DNA of 64,000 nucleotides from DASXHD01 sp038239005 (lineage in GTDB: Bacteria > Myxococcota_A > Polyangia > Polyangiales > Polyangiaceae). A program made the translations under genes and the position numbers. Below the pieces are notes generated by a model. The model was not told where the DNA came from. It searched no databases and worked only from the letters and a program-made list of their open reading frames with translations. Positions within the stretch are counted from its first letter, which is position 1. Each line of letters starts with the position of its first letter. The stretch is taken from positions 1 through 64,000 of the forward strand of contig JBBSFE010000002.1 in the NCBI GenBank assembly GCA_038239005.1. The letters run 5' to 3'. This document shows, piece after piece, positions 26,992-36,223 of this stretch.

Positions 26992-27585
26992 CTACTTCGC
27001 CGTGATCGTCGCGGCGATGGTGGATTGTTCCATCAAGCACGATGATGCATTGCAAACGGAGATCTTGAACGTGCCGCTCAGCGGGTGCGCGCCGGCGGCG
27101 GCGCGGAAACGGACGGTCATTTTTCCTGCGAGCTCGCCGTCCTCTTTGAAGTCGCCGGTCGTTCGTGACGAGATGGCGCCGGGTGCTAGAAACGTCACGC
27201 CGGGCGCTGCGTTCATTGCGAGCTTGTACGGGTACTCTTTGTTGACGTGAAAACCATCTTGCGCCGTGACGCGCGCAACGAGCGCGCAGTCGGCGTCGTG
27301 CGTGCACGTGGGCGCGCTCGAGTCGACGATGTAATGGTTGCCCTGCACGTGACCCACGAGCACAGGAAAGGATGGCGTCGTCGTCGTCGTGACCGCGACG
27401 GGCGCCGCCGATGATGCGGATGCGATGGGAGGCGTGATCGACGGAGCAGCCGAAGCAACGCTCGACGCAACGGGAGCAGTCATCGATGGAGTGGGCGGCG
27501 GATTGGACGTTGGGGTGGGCGTCGGGCTCGCGTTCTGGTTCTGGCAGGCGACGAGAAACGCGAAAACGAAGGGTGAGCGTTTCAT
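26992..27585 (-). CDS. Lipoprotein, unknown, with Pro/Thr/Ala linker
   Basis: A 197-residue protein from ATG 27585 (M-K-R-S-P-F-V-F-A-F-L-V-A-C, lipobox L-V-A-C). A low-complexity Pro/Thr/Ser/Ala region runs to about residue 70, followed by a beta-sandwich-like domain with a Cys pair (C-T-H-D-A-D-C) and another near the end (V-C-N-A-S-S-C). No family is recognised. It ends back-to-back with the esterase gene. Confidence 0.75.
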   Translation of the reverse strand: MKRSPFVFAFLVACQNQNASPTPTPTSNPPPTPSMTAPVASSVASAAPSITPPIASASSAAPVAVTTTTTPSFPVLVGHVQGNHYIVDSSAPTCTHDADCALVARVTAQDGFHVNKEYPYKLAMNAAPGVTFLAPGAISSRTTGDFKEDGELAGKMTVRFRAAAGAHPLSGTFKISVCNASSCLMEQSTIAATITAK

Positions 27586-27641
27586 GCCCGAAGCATAGCT
27601 CTCCGCGCACGATGTCGAGGGGACCGCGAGTGTCTGAGCCA

Positions 27642-28202
27642 TCATTTGGGGCGAATCTTCACGCCATCGGCTGGAAACGCTTTGACGGTGCCGTCGCCGT
27701 AGATGTTGAGCGTGAAGCCAATGGCCCAAGTGCTCTTCAGCACCGCTCCTGCAGTGCGGTGCTCCGAGATTGGGCAGTCTTGGATCATCGCGGCGGGGGA
27801 GTGCATCGCGCCCGCGTCGTCGACCGGTCCCATTTGATAGTTGGGCCCGTCGTCACACTTGCCCGAAAGGTCCCAGCCAGTGTTTTCCTTCACGGTCGCT
27901 TTCACGGCGACCGCGGCGGTTTGATGAACGGTCTTGCCGCCCTCTTCGAAATCGATCGGTGCGACGTCGACATGAAGATCGAGCTCGAACGGCGGAGTGT
28001 CTTTCTGCGTGACCTCGACGACGAAGTCTTTGGCCGTTCGCGGCCCGATTGTGGCTTTCGCGAAACCCGCACGCGTCGCCTTCGATGTATCCCAATCGAC
28101 GATCACGGTGCCATTCGCGGTGACCGGATTGTGCGTGGAATTACACGCGAAGAGGACGCCGAGCGCCAAGGTCATCCAGGTTTTCACGCGCAAAAGATAC
28201 AT
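27642..28202 (-). CDS. Lipoprotein, unknown
   Basis: A 186-residue protein, signal peptide with lipobox L-F-A-C. GTG 28187 is an alternative start that gives a shorter n-region. The mature domain is strand-rich with K-C-D-D-G-P-N-Y and D-C-P-I-S-E-H and no recognised active site. It is tandem with gene 26992-27585 and similar in size and layout, though not clearly homologous. Confidence 0.75.
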   Translation of the reverse strand: MYLLRVKTWMTLALGVLFACNSTHNPVTANGTVIVDWDTSKATRAGFAKATIGPRTAKDFVVEVTQKDTPPFELDLHVDVAPIDFEEGGKTVHQTAAVAVKATVKENTGWDLSGKCDDGPNYQMGPVDDAGAMHSPAAMIQDCPISEHRTAGAVLKSTWAIGFTLNIYGDGTVKAFPADGVKIRPK

Positions 28203-28250
28203 CCTAAAGCGACGCCAACGTGTGAATCTGGAGTCGGTCCTGGCAGCGCG

Positions 28251-29240
28251 TTACGGGCAGGTCTTGATGCCGGTGATGTTGAACCAGTAGCCCGTGTAAA
28301 GGGTGTGGTTCGTGTCGACGGTGCCGTCGATTTCGAGCGACGTGCTCGACGTCGGCCACGACGAGTAGTTGTCCCACTTGCCGTTCGAGCCGCTCACCAC
28401 GACGAGATCGTACGACGTACCAGACGTGAGCGACCACGCGACGGTCGCCGTGAAAGTGGGCGTGCTCGCGGGGACGCTTACCGTCTGAAGCACGGTGCCC
28501 GAAGTCGTCGTGAGATTGACGGTGTCTGCGGAGCCTTGGTTGTTGAATACGAAGCTCGATAGCGTCGTGTTCTTCAGCGCCTTGATGCGCACGCCGCCGT
28601 TGGGCCAGCCGATGAGATTTTGCGTGAGCGCGGGGCCCGCGATGGGGACGCAGTTGGTGCACGCGCCAGCGCCGCACGTCGTGCCGGCGTCGCAGGTGTG
28701 GCCGCAGCTGCCGCAGTTGGTGTCGTCACTCAGGATGTCGGTGCAGGCGCTGCCGCAAAAGTCGGTGCCGACCGCGCAACAATGACCGACTTTGCAGTTC
28801 TCGATGTCGACAGCGCACGCGGTCGTGCAGCTCCCGCAGTGGTCGTGGTTTTTCTGCGTGTCGTAACAAATCTCGTCGGTGCACAGCGCCATCGCGTCGG
28901 GGCAATCGATCGTGCACGCGCTCTTCGCGCACGCCGGCGTGCCGAGACTCCAGTCGGCGTCGGGTGCCATCGCGCCTGCGTCAGCAGTGGCGCACCCTGT
29001 CGTGCAGCTTCCGCAGTGGTTGATGTCGTTTGTCTTGTCGACGCAGATCGATCCTGCATCGGAAGCGCACTGCGACGTGCATGCGGCGTCGCCCTTGGCA
29101 TCGCTTTTTGCGTCGGTGCTCGTCGCGCCGTCGTTCGTGGTGCTCCCATCGACGCTCGCATCAGGCTCGTCGCCGATGGCGCGCGCGCACGCCGCGCCCC
29201 AGCACAAAAGCAGAACGACGCTGACGGATTTCCAGCCCAC
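28251..29240 (-). CDS. Cys-rich repeat lipoprotein with C-terminal beta domain
   Basis: A 329-residue lipoprotein (signal ends W-G-A-A-C) with an Asp/Ala/Thr linker. Residues 55-195 hold repeated Cys modules with N-H-C-G-S-C-T-T-G-C, D-H-C-G-S-C-T-T-A-C and N-C-G-S-C-G-H-T-C, spaced about 50 residues apart. This is the C-G-S-C type of repeat common in myxobacterial surface proteins. The C-terminal 130 residues form a beta-sandwich-like domain. A role in adhesion or surface architecture is inferred. Confidence 0.82.
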   Translation of the reverse strand: MGWKSVSVVLLLCWGAACARAIGDEPDASVDGSTTNDGATSTDAKSDAKGDAACTSQCASDAGSICVDKTNDINHCGSCTTGCATADAGAMAPDADWSLGTPACAKSACTIDCPDAMALCTDEICYDTQKNHDHCGSCTTACAVDIENCKVGHCCAVGTDFCGSACTDILSDDTNCGSCGHTCDAGTTCGAGACTNCVPIAGPALTQNLIGWPNGGVRIKALKNTTLSSFVFNNQGSADTVNLTTTSGTVLQTVSVPASTPTFTATVAWSLTSGTSYDLVVVSGSNGKWDNYSSWPTSSTSLEIDGTVDTNHTLYTGYWFNITGIKTCP

Positions 29241-29349
29241 GAGCCCATCCTACGCTGAAAAGCATGAATAGCTTGGAACCGAACACACTCGGCCCCAAGG
29301 CCCACGATGTATGGGCGCGGTGTAGAGTTCGCTGCACGATTCTCCCGTG

Positions 29350-29913
29350 ATGGAACGCTTCGAATATCTGCGCGACGATCTCGAGCTCTGGCTCGCCGAT
29401 CGCGACGACTGGATCGCGCGCGGCTTCCTCCTTTTGTATTTGGTGTATGGGCTCGTGCGGCACATCGCCGACCCGCTCTATCGCACGTGGTTCGGCGGCA
29501 TCACGCTCGCGTTTCACGAGATGGGGCACATCGTGTTTATGCCGTTTGGGCACACGCTGATGGTTGCCGGCGGAAGCATCATGCAGCTCCTCGTGCCGAC
29601 CGCAGCGGCGATATATTTGCTCAAGAAGCAAAACGATTGGTTCGGATTCATCGTTGGGATGTCATGGCTCTCGTTCAGCATGTTCGAGCTCGCGACGTAC
29701 ATCGGCGACGCAGCGCGCGAGGAGCTCCCGCTCGTGAGCATGGGCGGCGGATACCACCACGATTGGTCGACGCTCCTCACGCAGTGGCATCTCTTGAATC
29801 ACTGCGACGGGATCGCGCTCGCGGTCCGCATCTTCGCGGGCCTCGTTGGACTCGCCGCCGTCGGTTTGGGCGGCTTCATGGTCGTGAAGATCGCGCGCCG
29901 CAGGCTTGGGTGA
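29350..29913 (+). CDS. Integral membrane protein with H-E-x-x-H motif (M50-like)
   Basis: A 187-residue protein (GTG 29347 or ATG 29350) with about four membrane segments. The first contains A-F-H-E-M-G-H at residues 55-60, the zinc-binding H-E-x-x-H of site-2-type (M50) metalloproteases. The usual distal N-x-x-P-x-x-x-x-D zinc ligand is not seen; P-L-V-S-M-G-G-G-Y-H-H-D lies in the expected region. It may be a minimal or degenerate M50-like protein. The substrate is unknown. Confidence 0.7.
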   Translation: MERFEYLRDDLELWLADRDDWIARGFLLLYLVYGLVRHIADPLYRTWFGGITLAFHEMGHIVFMPFGHTLMVAGGSIMQLLVPTAAAIYLLKKQNDWFGFIVGMSWLSFSMFELATYIGDAAREELPLVSMGGGYHHDWSTLLTQWHLLNHCDGIALAVRIFAGLVGLAAVGLGGFMVVKIARRRLG

Positions 29914-29988
29914 TCCGTCGGTCTCGATAAAACGGAACGAGTGGAAACCCGAGTCCGTTCCTTCCCACCTCTGTTATCTCTCCACCGC

Positions 29989-31680
29989 ATGGACCCGCGG
30001 TCGACCTGGTTGACGACCGCCGTGCTCGTCGCCCTCGATCTGATTTTGCGCGCCAGCTACCTCGCGCCACGGCTTGCCACGGCGCGCGGAGCCGTGAATT
30101 ACGGGCTCGCGTGCGTCGCGCTGTGGATCGTCGTTCGGCTCGTCGCGATGGCGGCGGGAGCGCCTCGGGTCGCGTGGTTTGGTGTGTTCGTCGCCGCGCC
30201 CATGACGATTCAATGGGGGATGTTTCGCGCGTATGCGCAGTTCGTCGAGCCGACTGATTTCGTCGCACTCGCCGAATCGCCGCGCGTCGCGCTTGCATCG
30301 GTGGGGCAGGGGACTTCGGTGTTGGGCGCATGTGCGGTGTTTGCGATCACCCTCGCTTGTGCGTGGCTCTTGCCGCACGGCGCACGTCCGCTTCGTTGGC
30401 GATTCATTGGGGGAGCATCGGTCGCGTTCGTCTCGTTGGTTTCGGCCGGCGCGCTCTACTGGAATGCATCGCCGACGCTCGAGCACCCCGAGCCCGCATT
30501 TGGGTGCGCGATCGCCGGGCTCGTGTGGCGCACGGTGACGGTCACTGCGAACGCCGAGCGCGTGAAGGTTCCGAGGGCACAACCGAAGACCGCGCGTCTA
30601 CCGAACATCGTGCTCGTGATTGGCGAATCGCTCGCGGCCGGCCACACGACGCTGTACGGCTACGCGCGCGACACGACGCCGCGCCTGCAAAAGCTCGAAA
30701 ACGAAGGCGCGCTGCTCGCGCTCCGCGACGCCACGGTGATGGGCCCGAGCACGCGCACGAGCGTGCCGTACATCGTCACGGGTCTCGAGGGGCCCGACCC
30801 GAACGGCCGCGTGCTCCGCGCGCCAACGGTGATCGAATACGCGCACGCAAACGGCTACCACACCGCATTCATCAGCGCGCAAGAGGAGTCGTGGGGCCGA
30901 CTCGATGCGCTTTTTCGCGAAGGCGCCGACACGTTTCGCTCGGGGATCGATTTTGCGCCGTCGGTCGACGTGCTGAAGGGCGCCGACGATCTCGACGTGC
31001 TCGACCGCGGCGTCTTACCCGCGCTCGCGACCATCGCGGAGCCATTCTTCATCGTGCTGCACATGGACGGCAGCCACATGCCCTACGGTCACCACTCGCC
31101 GGCATCGCGCAAGGTGTTCGGCCCGGAAGACGGCGTCAACTCGATCGATGCATACGACAACACCGTGCGCGTCACCGACGAGTACGTGGCCCGCACGTTC
31201 GAAGCGTTACGCGCGCGCGATCCCGAAGCGTGGATGTTCTTCACGAGCGATCACGGGCAACCGCTCGGCGAAGGCGGCGCGTTCTACAACCGCGGATACC
31301 AACCGAGTGTGCTGCGTGATCCGCTGCTCGTGTTTCCGCCGCACGCCGCGGACCTCACACCGTGGACGGCGCTACTCGACGCCCAAACGGAGGCATGCGA
31401 TCTCGCGCCCACGCTCCTTCACCTGATGACCGCGATGCCCGCGCTCGCGATGGACTGCGTCGATTGGCTCGCGGGTGCCCCGCACGATCGCATCCGCGTC
31501 GTGAGCGCATACACCGCGGCATATCTCGACGAGCCCACGGCGATGGTCGTCTTGCCCACGCGCAAGCGCGCACTCTTCGATCTTCATCGCATGACGGTAA
31601 CGATCGACGACGGCGAGCTACTCGCCGCGAGCGAATTCCCGCTTCCCCCCGAAGTTGCCGCGCGCGCAAAGCGCCGCTAG
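29989..31680 (+). CDS. Sulfatase/phosphoethanolamine-transferase-like membrane protein
   Basis: The start at ATG 29989 gives 563 residues: four to five N-terminal membrane helices (to about 155), then a periplasmic alkaline-phosphatase-fold domain. The domain shows N-I-V-L-V-I-G-E213-S-L, S-T-R-T-S (254-258) where the nucleophile is expected, P-F-F-I-V-L-H-M-D-G-S-H and F-F-T-S-D-H-G-Q. The layout matches lipid A or glycan phosphoethanolamine transferases and related enzymes. The local alignment leaves the nucleophilic Thr ambiguous, so I do not name a specific enzyme. Confidence 0.82.
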   Translation: MDPRSTWLTTAVLVALDLILRASYLAPRLATARGAVNYGLACVALWIVVRLVAMAAGAPRVAWFGVFVAAPMTIQWGMFRAYAQFVEPTDFVALAESPRVALASVGQGTSVLGACAVFAITLACAWLLPHGARPLRWRFIGGASVAFVSLVSAGALYWNASPTLEHPEPAFGCAIAGLVWRTVTVTANAERVKVPRAQPKTARLPNIVLVIGESLAAGHTTLYGYARDTTPRLQKLENEGALLALRDATVMGPSTRTSVPYIVTGLEGPDPNGRVLRAPTVIEYAHANGYHTAFISAQEESWGRLDALFREGADTFRSGIDFAPSVDVLKGADDLDVLDRGVLPALATIAEPFFIVLHMDGSHMPYGHHSPASRKVFGPEDGVNSIDAYDNTVRVTDEYVARTFEALRARDPEAWMFFTSDHGQPLGEGGAFYNRGYQPSVLRDPLLVFPPHAADLTPWTALLDAQTEACDLAPTLLHLMTAMPALAMDCVDWLAGAPHDRIRVVSAYTAAYLDEPTAMVVLPTRKRALFDLHRMTVTIDDGELLAASEFPLPPEVAARAKRR

Positions 31681-31707
31681 TGCACTCACCCGTCGTGCAC
31701 TGACTTC

Positions 31708-34272
31708 TCAGAATTTGATCGGCTCGAGGTCCGCCCAATTTTCCCCCGCCTCCACGCCGACCATGAGAGGGACTTCGAGCTCGTAGGCGTGTTTCATCGC
31801 ATCGGCGCAAACGCGCGCGGATTTTTCGAGCTCGGCTTCCGGGACATCGAAGAGAACTTCGTCGAGCACTTGCAACACCGGCACCGTGCCGAGGCCTTCG
31901 CGCGTGATCGCGCGATCGGCTTCGAAGAGTGCGCGGCGCGATACGTCTTGCACGGAGGCCTCGTGCGTTGCGCGGCGGGCGAGGCGCTCGGCGTACGAAC
32001 GAAGCTGCGAGTCGAGTGACTCGAGACCGCCGATGGGCCAGTGGCGGCCGGCGATCGTCACGATGTAGCCGCGCGTCTTTGCGAGGTGGAGCTGCTCGTC
32101 TTGAAACGCGCGCACCTTTGCGTAGTGGCGATCGAAGCGCGCGATGTATTCCTTCGCTTCCGCCGCCGAAATGCCGAGCTGTTGCGAGAGCGCGCTCGCG
32201 CCCTGACCGGCGAACGTCGCGAAGTTGACGACTTTGCCGAGCTGTCGCTCTTCGGTCGTGACGTCTTCGGGTCGCTTCTCGAGGATCGCTGATGCGGTAA
32301 GCACGTGCATGTCGGCGCGGCGGAGAAGCGGCTCGACGAGCGCGGGATCTTTCGTGAGGTGCGCGAGCACGTGAAGACCAAGCTGGTTGAAGTCGACCGA
32401 CATGAGCACGTGGCCCGGCGGAGCGACGAACGCTCGACGGATGCGCGCCATCTCGGGTGTGCGTCCAGGCACACGTCCGAGATCGGGATTCGAGTTCACG
32501 ATTTGCCCAGAAAACGAGCGTGCGGGGTTGAAGCGGGAGTGCACGCGGCCGTCGGTGTCAATCGCGCGGCGCAGCGAGCTCACCCAATTGTCGCGAAGGC
32601 GACGTAGCGCGCGCCATCGGAGCACGAAGGCGACGATCGGGTGTGCGTGCTCGATGCGTTCGAGTGCCTCGATCGACGTGCTCCAACCGGTCTTGGTGTG
32701 GATCACGATGGGCAGCTTGAGCTCCTCGAAGAGCACCGTGCCGAGCTGCTTCGACGAGTTGACGTTGAACGTGTGGCCCGCGAGCTTGTCGATCTCGGCT
32801 TGGAGCTCGCGCTCGATTTCGGCGAAATCGATCTCGGCGCGATCGAGCGCTTTCGGATCGACGACGATTCCCGTGAGCTCCATGCGCACGCAAATGTCCC
32901 CGATGGCGAAGTAGTCAGCGACGAGCTTTTCATCGAGGGCGGGCGAGAGCTTTTTCCAGACAGCGGCGCAAGCATCGGCGAATTGGCCCGCGTGGAGAGC
33001 GACTCGCTCGGCGGGCAATGCCTTCCAGGCTTTGCGTCGCACACCCACGCCGCGAATGGGATCTTCCTCGGGTAGTGCGCGTCCGAGTACTTGCTTCGCG
33101 ACGATCGTGAGATCATGCGGTGCCCACCCGCTCGGCTGCGTCAGGTGCGACGCGACGGCCGTGTCGCCCGCGATGCCGCGAAGTGTGATGCCCGCGCGAC
33201 GAAGCTCGACGGCTGCCGCGACGAGATCGTGCCCAATTTTTGGCGCGTTTGCCTCCGCGAGCCACACACCGAGCTCGGGCCACGCCGCGCTTCCATTCGG
33301 AACCCAAAACGTTTCGTTGCTTCCGTTGGCGAGCGCCACGCCCGCGATCGAAGCGCGCACGGGCGCTGCGTCCTCCATCAAGAGGTGGATCGCAATCGGG
33401 GCGTCGAGCTTCGCGATCGCGGCAAGTGCCGCGCCCTTCGCTTCGCAGACATCGGCGTGAGTCGTCCCGCCGTCGGCGACGAGCAGCTCCACGAAACCGA
33501 GCCGCTCGTAGAGCGCGTTCACGGTCTTCGCATCGGGCGCGGACCATTCGAGCGCGTCGAGCGCGATAGGGAGAGCACGCGTGCGATCGAGCCGGGCCCG
33601 CGAAATCTCTTTCGCCACATCTCCCTGGGCCGCGCGTAGCGCCTTCCCGAGGCGCCCTTCGAGCGCGTCGAGCTTCGCCATTGCCGCGGTGATCGACCCA
33701 TGCGATTCGACGAGCGTCGTTGCGCCTTTCGCGCCGATGCCTGCGATGCCGGGGAGCACTTCGTTGCCGCTGTCATCACCGACGACCGCAAGCCATTCGC
33801 CCACGGCCTCGGGCCCCACGCCGAAGCGTTTTTTGACGATCTCGGATGTGTAGCGAACGTCTTTGTTGGCGTCGTACCACCACGATCGATCGCCCACGAG
33901 CTGCGCGTAGCGCTTGTCGACGCCGGCGATGACGACGTCGTCACCCGTTGCGAGCGCGGCGGCGGCGTAGCTCGCAACGAGGTGAGCTTCGTCTTGCGCT
34001 TCGACGACGTGAAGCCCGAGCGTGCGCAGAAGCTCTGGCAGTCGCGCGTGCTGCTTGCCGAGAATGTCTGGCCAGCTCGCGCCCTTCGGCTCGATGATCG
34101 CGATCGCGCGCGTTGGCACGCGATTCGCAATGACGCGATGAATCGCGCGCGCGACAGCGAAGAGCGCATTGACGGGTGACCCATCGGGCGCTTTGCGATC
34201 CGTCGCAACGACGAGAAACCCGCGCGCGAGAAGATTAGCGCCGGACACGACGAGCGTGCGCTGGGCTGCCAT
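31708..34272 (-). CDS. Divergent DNA polymerase I (family A) homologue
   Basis: An 854-residue protein with full PolA length and order: 5'-nuclease-like (1-270), 3'-5'-exonuclease-like (285-460), polymerase (465-854). The polymerase Asp residues remain in motif A (D627 in V-D-F-N-Q-L-G-L-H) and motif C (D804 in L-D-E-V-L). However, the motif A Glu is Gly, the motif B Tyr is Ala (K680-V-V-N-F-A-T-F-A-G) and the motif C His is Leu. The nuclease domain lacks most metal ligands (V-S-G-A-N for V-D-G, A-Q-D-E-A for E-A-D-D, D-K-R-Y for D-K-D), while its helix-hairpin-helix persists. It is probably a paralogue specialised for repair or binding; a second, normal polA would be expected elsewhere. Confidence 0.88.
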   Translation of the reverse strand: MAAQRTLVVSGANLLARGFLVVATDRKAPDGSPVNALFAVARAIHRVIANRVPTRAIAIIEPKGASWPDILGKQHARLPELLRTLGLHVVEAQDEAHLVASYAAAALATGDDVVIAGVDKRYAQLVGDRSWWYDANKDVRYTSEIVKKRFGVGPEAVGEWLAVVGDDSGNEVLPGIAGIGAKGATTLVESHGSITAAMAKLDALEGRLGKALRAAQGDVAKEISRARLDRTRALPIALDALEWSAPDAKTVNALYERLGFVELLVADGGTTHADVCEAKGAALAAIAKLDAPIAIHLLMEDAAPVRASIAGVALANGSNETFWVPNGSAAWPELGVWLAEANAPKIGHDLVAAAVELRRAGITLRGIAGDTAVASHLTQPSGWAPHDLTIVAKQVLGRALPEEDPIRGVGVRRKAWKALPAERVALHAGQFADACAAVWKKLSPALDEKLVADYFAIGDICVRMELTGIVVDPKALDRAEIDFAEIERELQAEIDKLAGHTFNVNSSKQLGTVLFEELKLPIVIHTKTGWSTSIEALERIEHAHPIVAFVLRWRALRRLRDNWVSSLRRAIDTDGRVHSRFNPARSFSGQIVNSNPDLGRVPGRTPEMARIRRAFVAPPGHVLMSVDFNQLGLHVLAHLTKDPALVEPLLRRADMHVLTASAILEKRPEDVTTEERQLGKVVNFATFAGQGASALSQQLGISAAEAKEYIARFDRHYAKVRAFQDEQLHLAKTRGYIVTIAGRHWPIGGLESLDSQLRSYAERLARRATHEASVQDVSRRALFEADRAITREGLGTVPVLQVLDEVLFDVPEAELEKSARVCADAMKHAYELEVPLMVGVEAGENWADLEPIKF

Positions 34273-34349
34273 GGGCGCGAGCTTACGGCAAACGGGTTTT
34301 ACAATTCACTACATTGACGTTCGCGACGAAACGACAGAGTATCGTCGGC

Positions 34350-35636
34350 GTGCGAACGACAGCATGCTTGGTGACGTTGATTCTCGTGGCCGCGTGCAGC
34401 AGCACGCCTGACAACGGCGGTGATGCCGGAAACGGCAACGACTCCGGAAACGGCAACGACTCCGGAAACGGCAACGACAGCGGCGGCGGTGACAGCGGCA
34501 GCGGCGGCTTCACATGCTCGACCGGCAGCTTGTATGCGGGTAACCCCGTATTTACAGGCGATCCGAATTTGCGTCCCGCGAGCGGCACGGGCATCAAGGC
34601 AGACCCACCGCTTCAGTGGCAGACGCTCGTGTTCTCGGGCACGCATCTCTACACGCGACAAGAGAGTGAAGTGTGGAGCGTCGATACGTCGGTTGGCAGC
34701 CCCGTCGAGACGCGCATCGCGAGTCAAACGCCCGCGGGCAGCACGTACGATTACAAAGTTGGCGCGTGCTCGGCTGCGTCGTTCTCACAGCTTCGTGGTC
34801 TGGCCGCGCTCGCCGATGGGAGCTTGGTCGCCTCGGATTACTTCGCGAACGCGATCGTTCACATCACCAACCCGAACAACACCGGCACGTGCACCGTTGC
34901 GGTTCTTGCCGGCACCGCCGGTCCGCTCACCGGTCTCGATCCGAGCAGCAGCAGCACGCTTCCGGTCCCCGGCAACGCGAACGGGCAAGGCACCGCCGCG
35001 ACGTTCAACGGTCCTGCGGCGCTAGGAACCGACAGCGCCGGCAACGTCTACGTGGTCGACACCGCAGTGAGCGGCGGCGCAACGCTCGTCAGAAAAATCG
35101 ACTCGGCCGGCAACGTCACGACGCTCGCAACGCTCGGGACGTCGCCAGGCGCGCCCATGAACATCACCAACTTCACGGCGATCGGCACGGCGCTCTACGC
35201 CGCGTCGCGCGACGACACGAACTCGTCGTACGTCGTTCAGATCAACACCACGACCGGCGCGGTCACCACGATCTTGGGCGGCGACTCCAGCAAGTTCCCT
35301 CCGGTCGACAGCGGAACCGATCCCGCCGTGACGGGCATCACCAACGACGGCAAGAATCTCATCGTCGCCGGTGACGGCTACGTCTGGTACCTCACGCTTG
35401 GCGGCAAGCTCACACTCCTCGCGGGCACGGGAAACAGCATCGATTTCTTCCCGAGCGGCTACGACGCCACGGCCACACACCCCGCGCTCGACCTCGCGCT
35501 CCCGACGGCGATCGGCTCCGCCGATGAAGACGGCACCGGGTCATTCAATCACATCGCGTTCAATGCCGGCGCCATCTACTACCGCGGCTTCGCCAACGGC
35601 AGCTCGGACTTCATCGAACGCATCGCGTGCCCGTGA
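34350..35636 (+). CDS. NHL/propeller-type lipoprotein
   Basis: The start at GTG 34350 gives a signal peptide V-R-T-T-A-C-L-V-T-L-I-L-V-A-A-C and 428 residues. A repeat linker of G-N-D-S-G-N units (about residues 24-46) follows. The body has strands of the NHL type: L-R-G-L-A-A-L-A-D-G-S-L-V-A-S-D, then F-N-G-P-A-A-L-G-T-D-S-A-G-N-V-Y-V-V-D, and more. These suggest a six-bladed propeller on the cell surface. Binding partner unknown. Confidence 0.82.
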   Translation: MRTTACLVTLILVAACSSTPDNGGDAGNGNDSGNGNDSGNGNDSGGGDSGSGGFTCSTGSLYAGNPVFTGDPNLRPASGTGIKADPPLQWQTLVFSGTHLYTRQESEVWSVDTSVGSPVETRIASQTPAGSTYDYKVGACSAASFSQLRGLAALADGSLVASDYFANAIVHITNPNNTGTCTVAVLAGTAGPLTGLDPSSSSTLPVPGNANGQGTAATFNGPAALGTDSAGNVYVVDTAVSGGATLVRKIDSAGNVTTLATLGTSPGAPMNITNFTAIGTALYAASRDDTNSSYVVQINTTTGAVTTILGGDSSKFPPVDSGTDPAVTGITNDGKNLIVAGDGYVWYLTLGGKLTLLAGTGNSIDFFPSGYDATATHPALDLALPTAIGSADEDGTGSFNHIAFNAGAIYYRGFANGSSDFIERIACP

Positions 35637-35658
35637 CCCGCGCGTGCAGTGGGGCCGC

Positions 35659-36177
35659 TCACCGGCAAATGCCAAGCGTGCGTGTCCCTGCTTCGGCGCC
35701 AAAATCGAGAGCCACGGCGTAGCAGGTGCCAGCCTCGCAGTCGGCATCGGTTTGGCACACGACACCGTCGCAGGGCGATGACGACGCAACGCATGTCGGT
35801 TGTGTCAATGCCGCGGCGCCAGGACACTGGGTGAAATCCGGGAAGAGCAAATCGTAGCAGCACGTCTGCCCGGTACCGCAATGCGCGGAGCGTTCACACT
35901 GCCAATCGGTTTCCAAATTTCCGCATTGCGATTTGCACATCACGGTGTTCGAGATGCAACACGCCTCGGAGGTCGGACAAGGTGTCGAGCCCATGCACGT
36001 TACTTCCGGCGTGCCCGCGTCGAGCAACCCGATCTTGCAGGGTGCGCTCGCCTCCTTCGCATCGGCCATGGCGTCACCTGAATCGGATGGTTGCAACGCG
36101 TCGTTCGAAGCGTCGAGCCCAGCAGTGGATCCGTTGTTACACCCAACGGTCGCGAGGAGGATGAGCCAGCGCTTCAT
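35659..36177 (-). CDS. Small Cys-rich lipoprotein
   Basis: A 172-residue lipoprotein from ATG 36177 (lipobox A-T-V-G-C followed by N-N-G-S). After an Asp/Ala linker, several Cys pairs appear (C-P-T-S-E-A-C-C, C-K-S-Q-C, C-C-Y-D, C-D-G-V-V-C) with the spacing of small disulfide-rich domains. It is a typical orphan of this genome's surface-protein set. It is divergent from the TruC gene, with 46 bases between starts. Confidence 0.78.
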   Translation of the reverse strand: MKRWLILLATVGCNNGSTAGLDASNDALQPSDSGDAMADAKEASAPCKIGLLDAGTPEVTCMGSTPCPTSEACCISNTVMCKSQCGNLETDWQCERSAHCGTGQTCCYDLLFPDFTQCPGAAALTQPTCVASSSPCDGVVCQTDADCEAGTCYAVALDFGAEAGTRTLGICR

Positions 36178-36223
36178 TCGACGAGTATAGTGCAGCGGAC
36201 CGTGATGCCGTAACGTTGACCCG

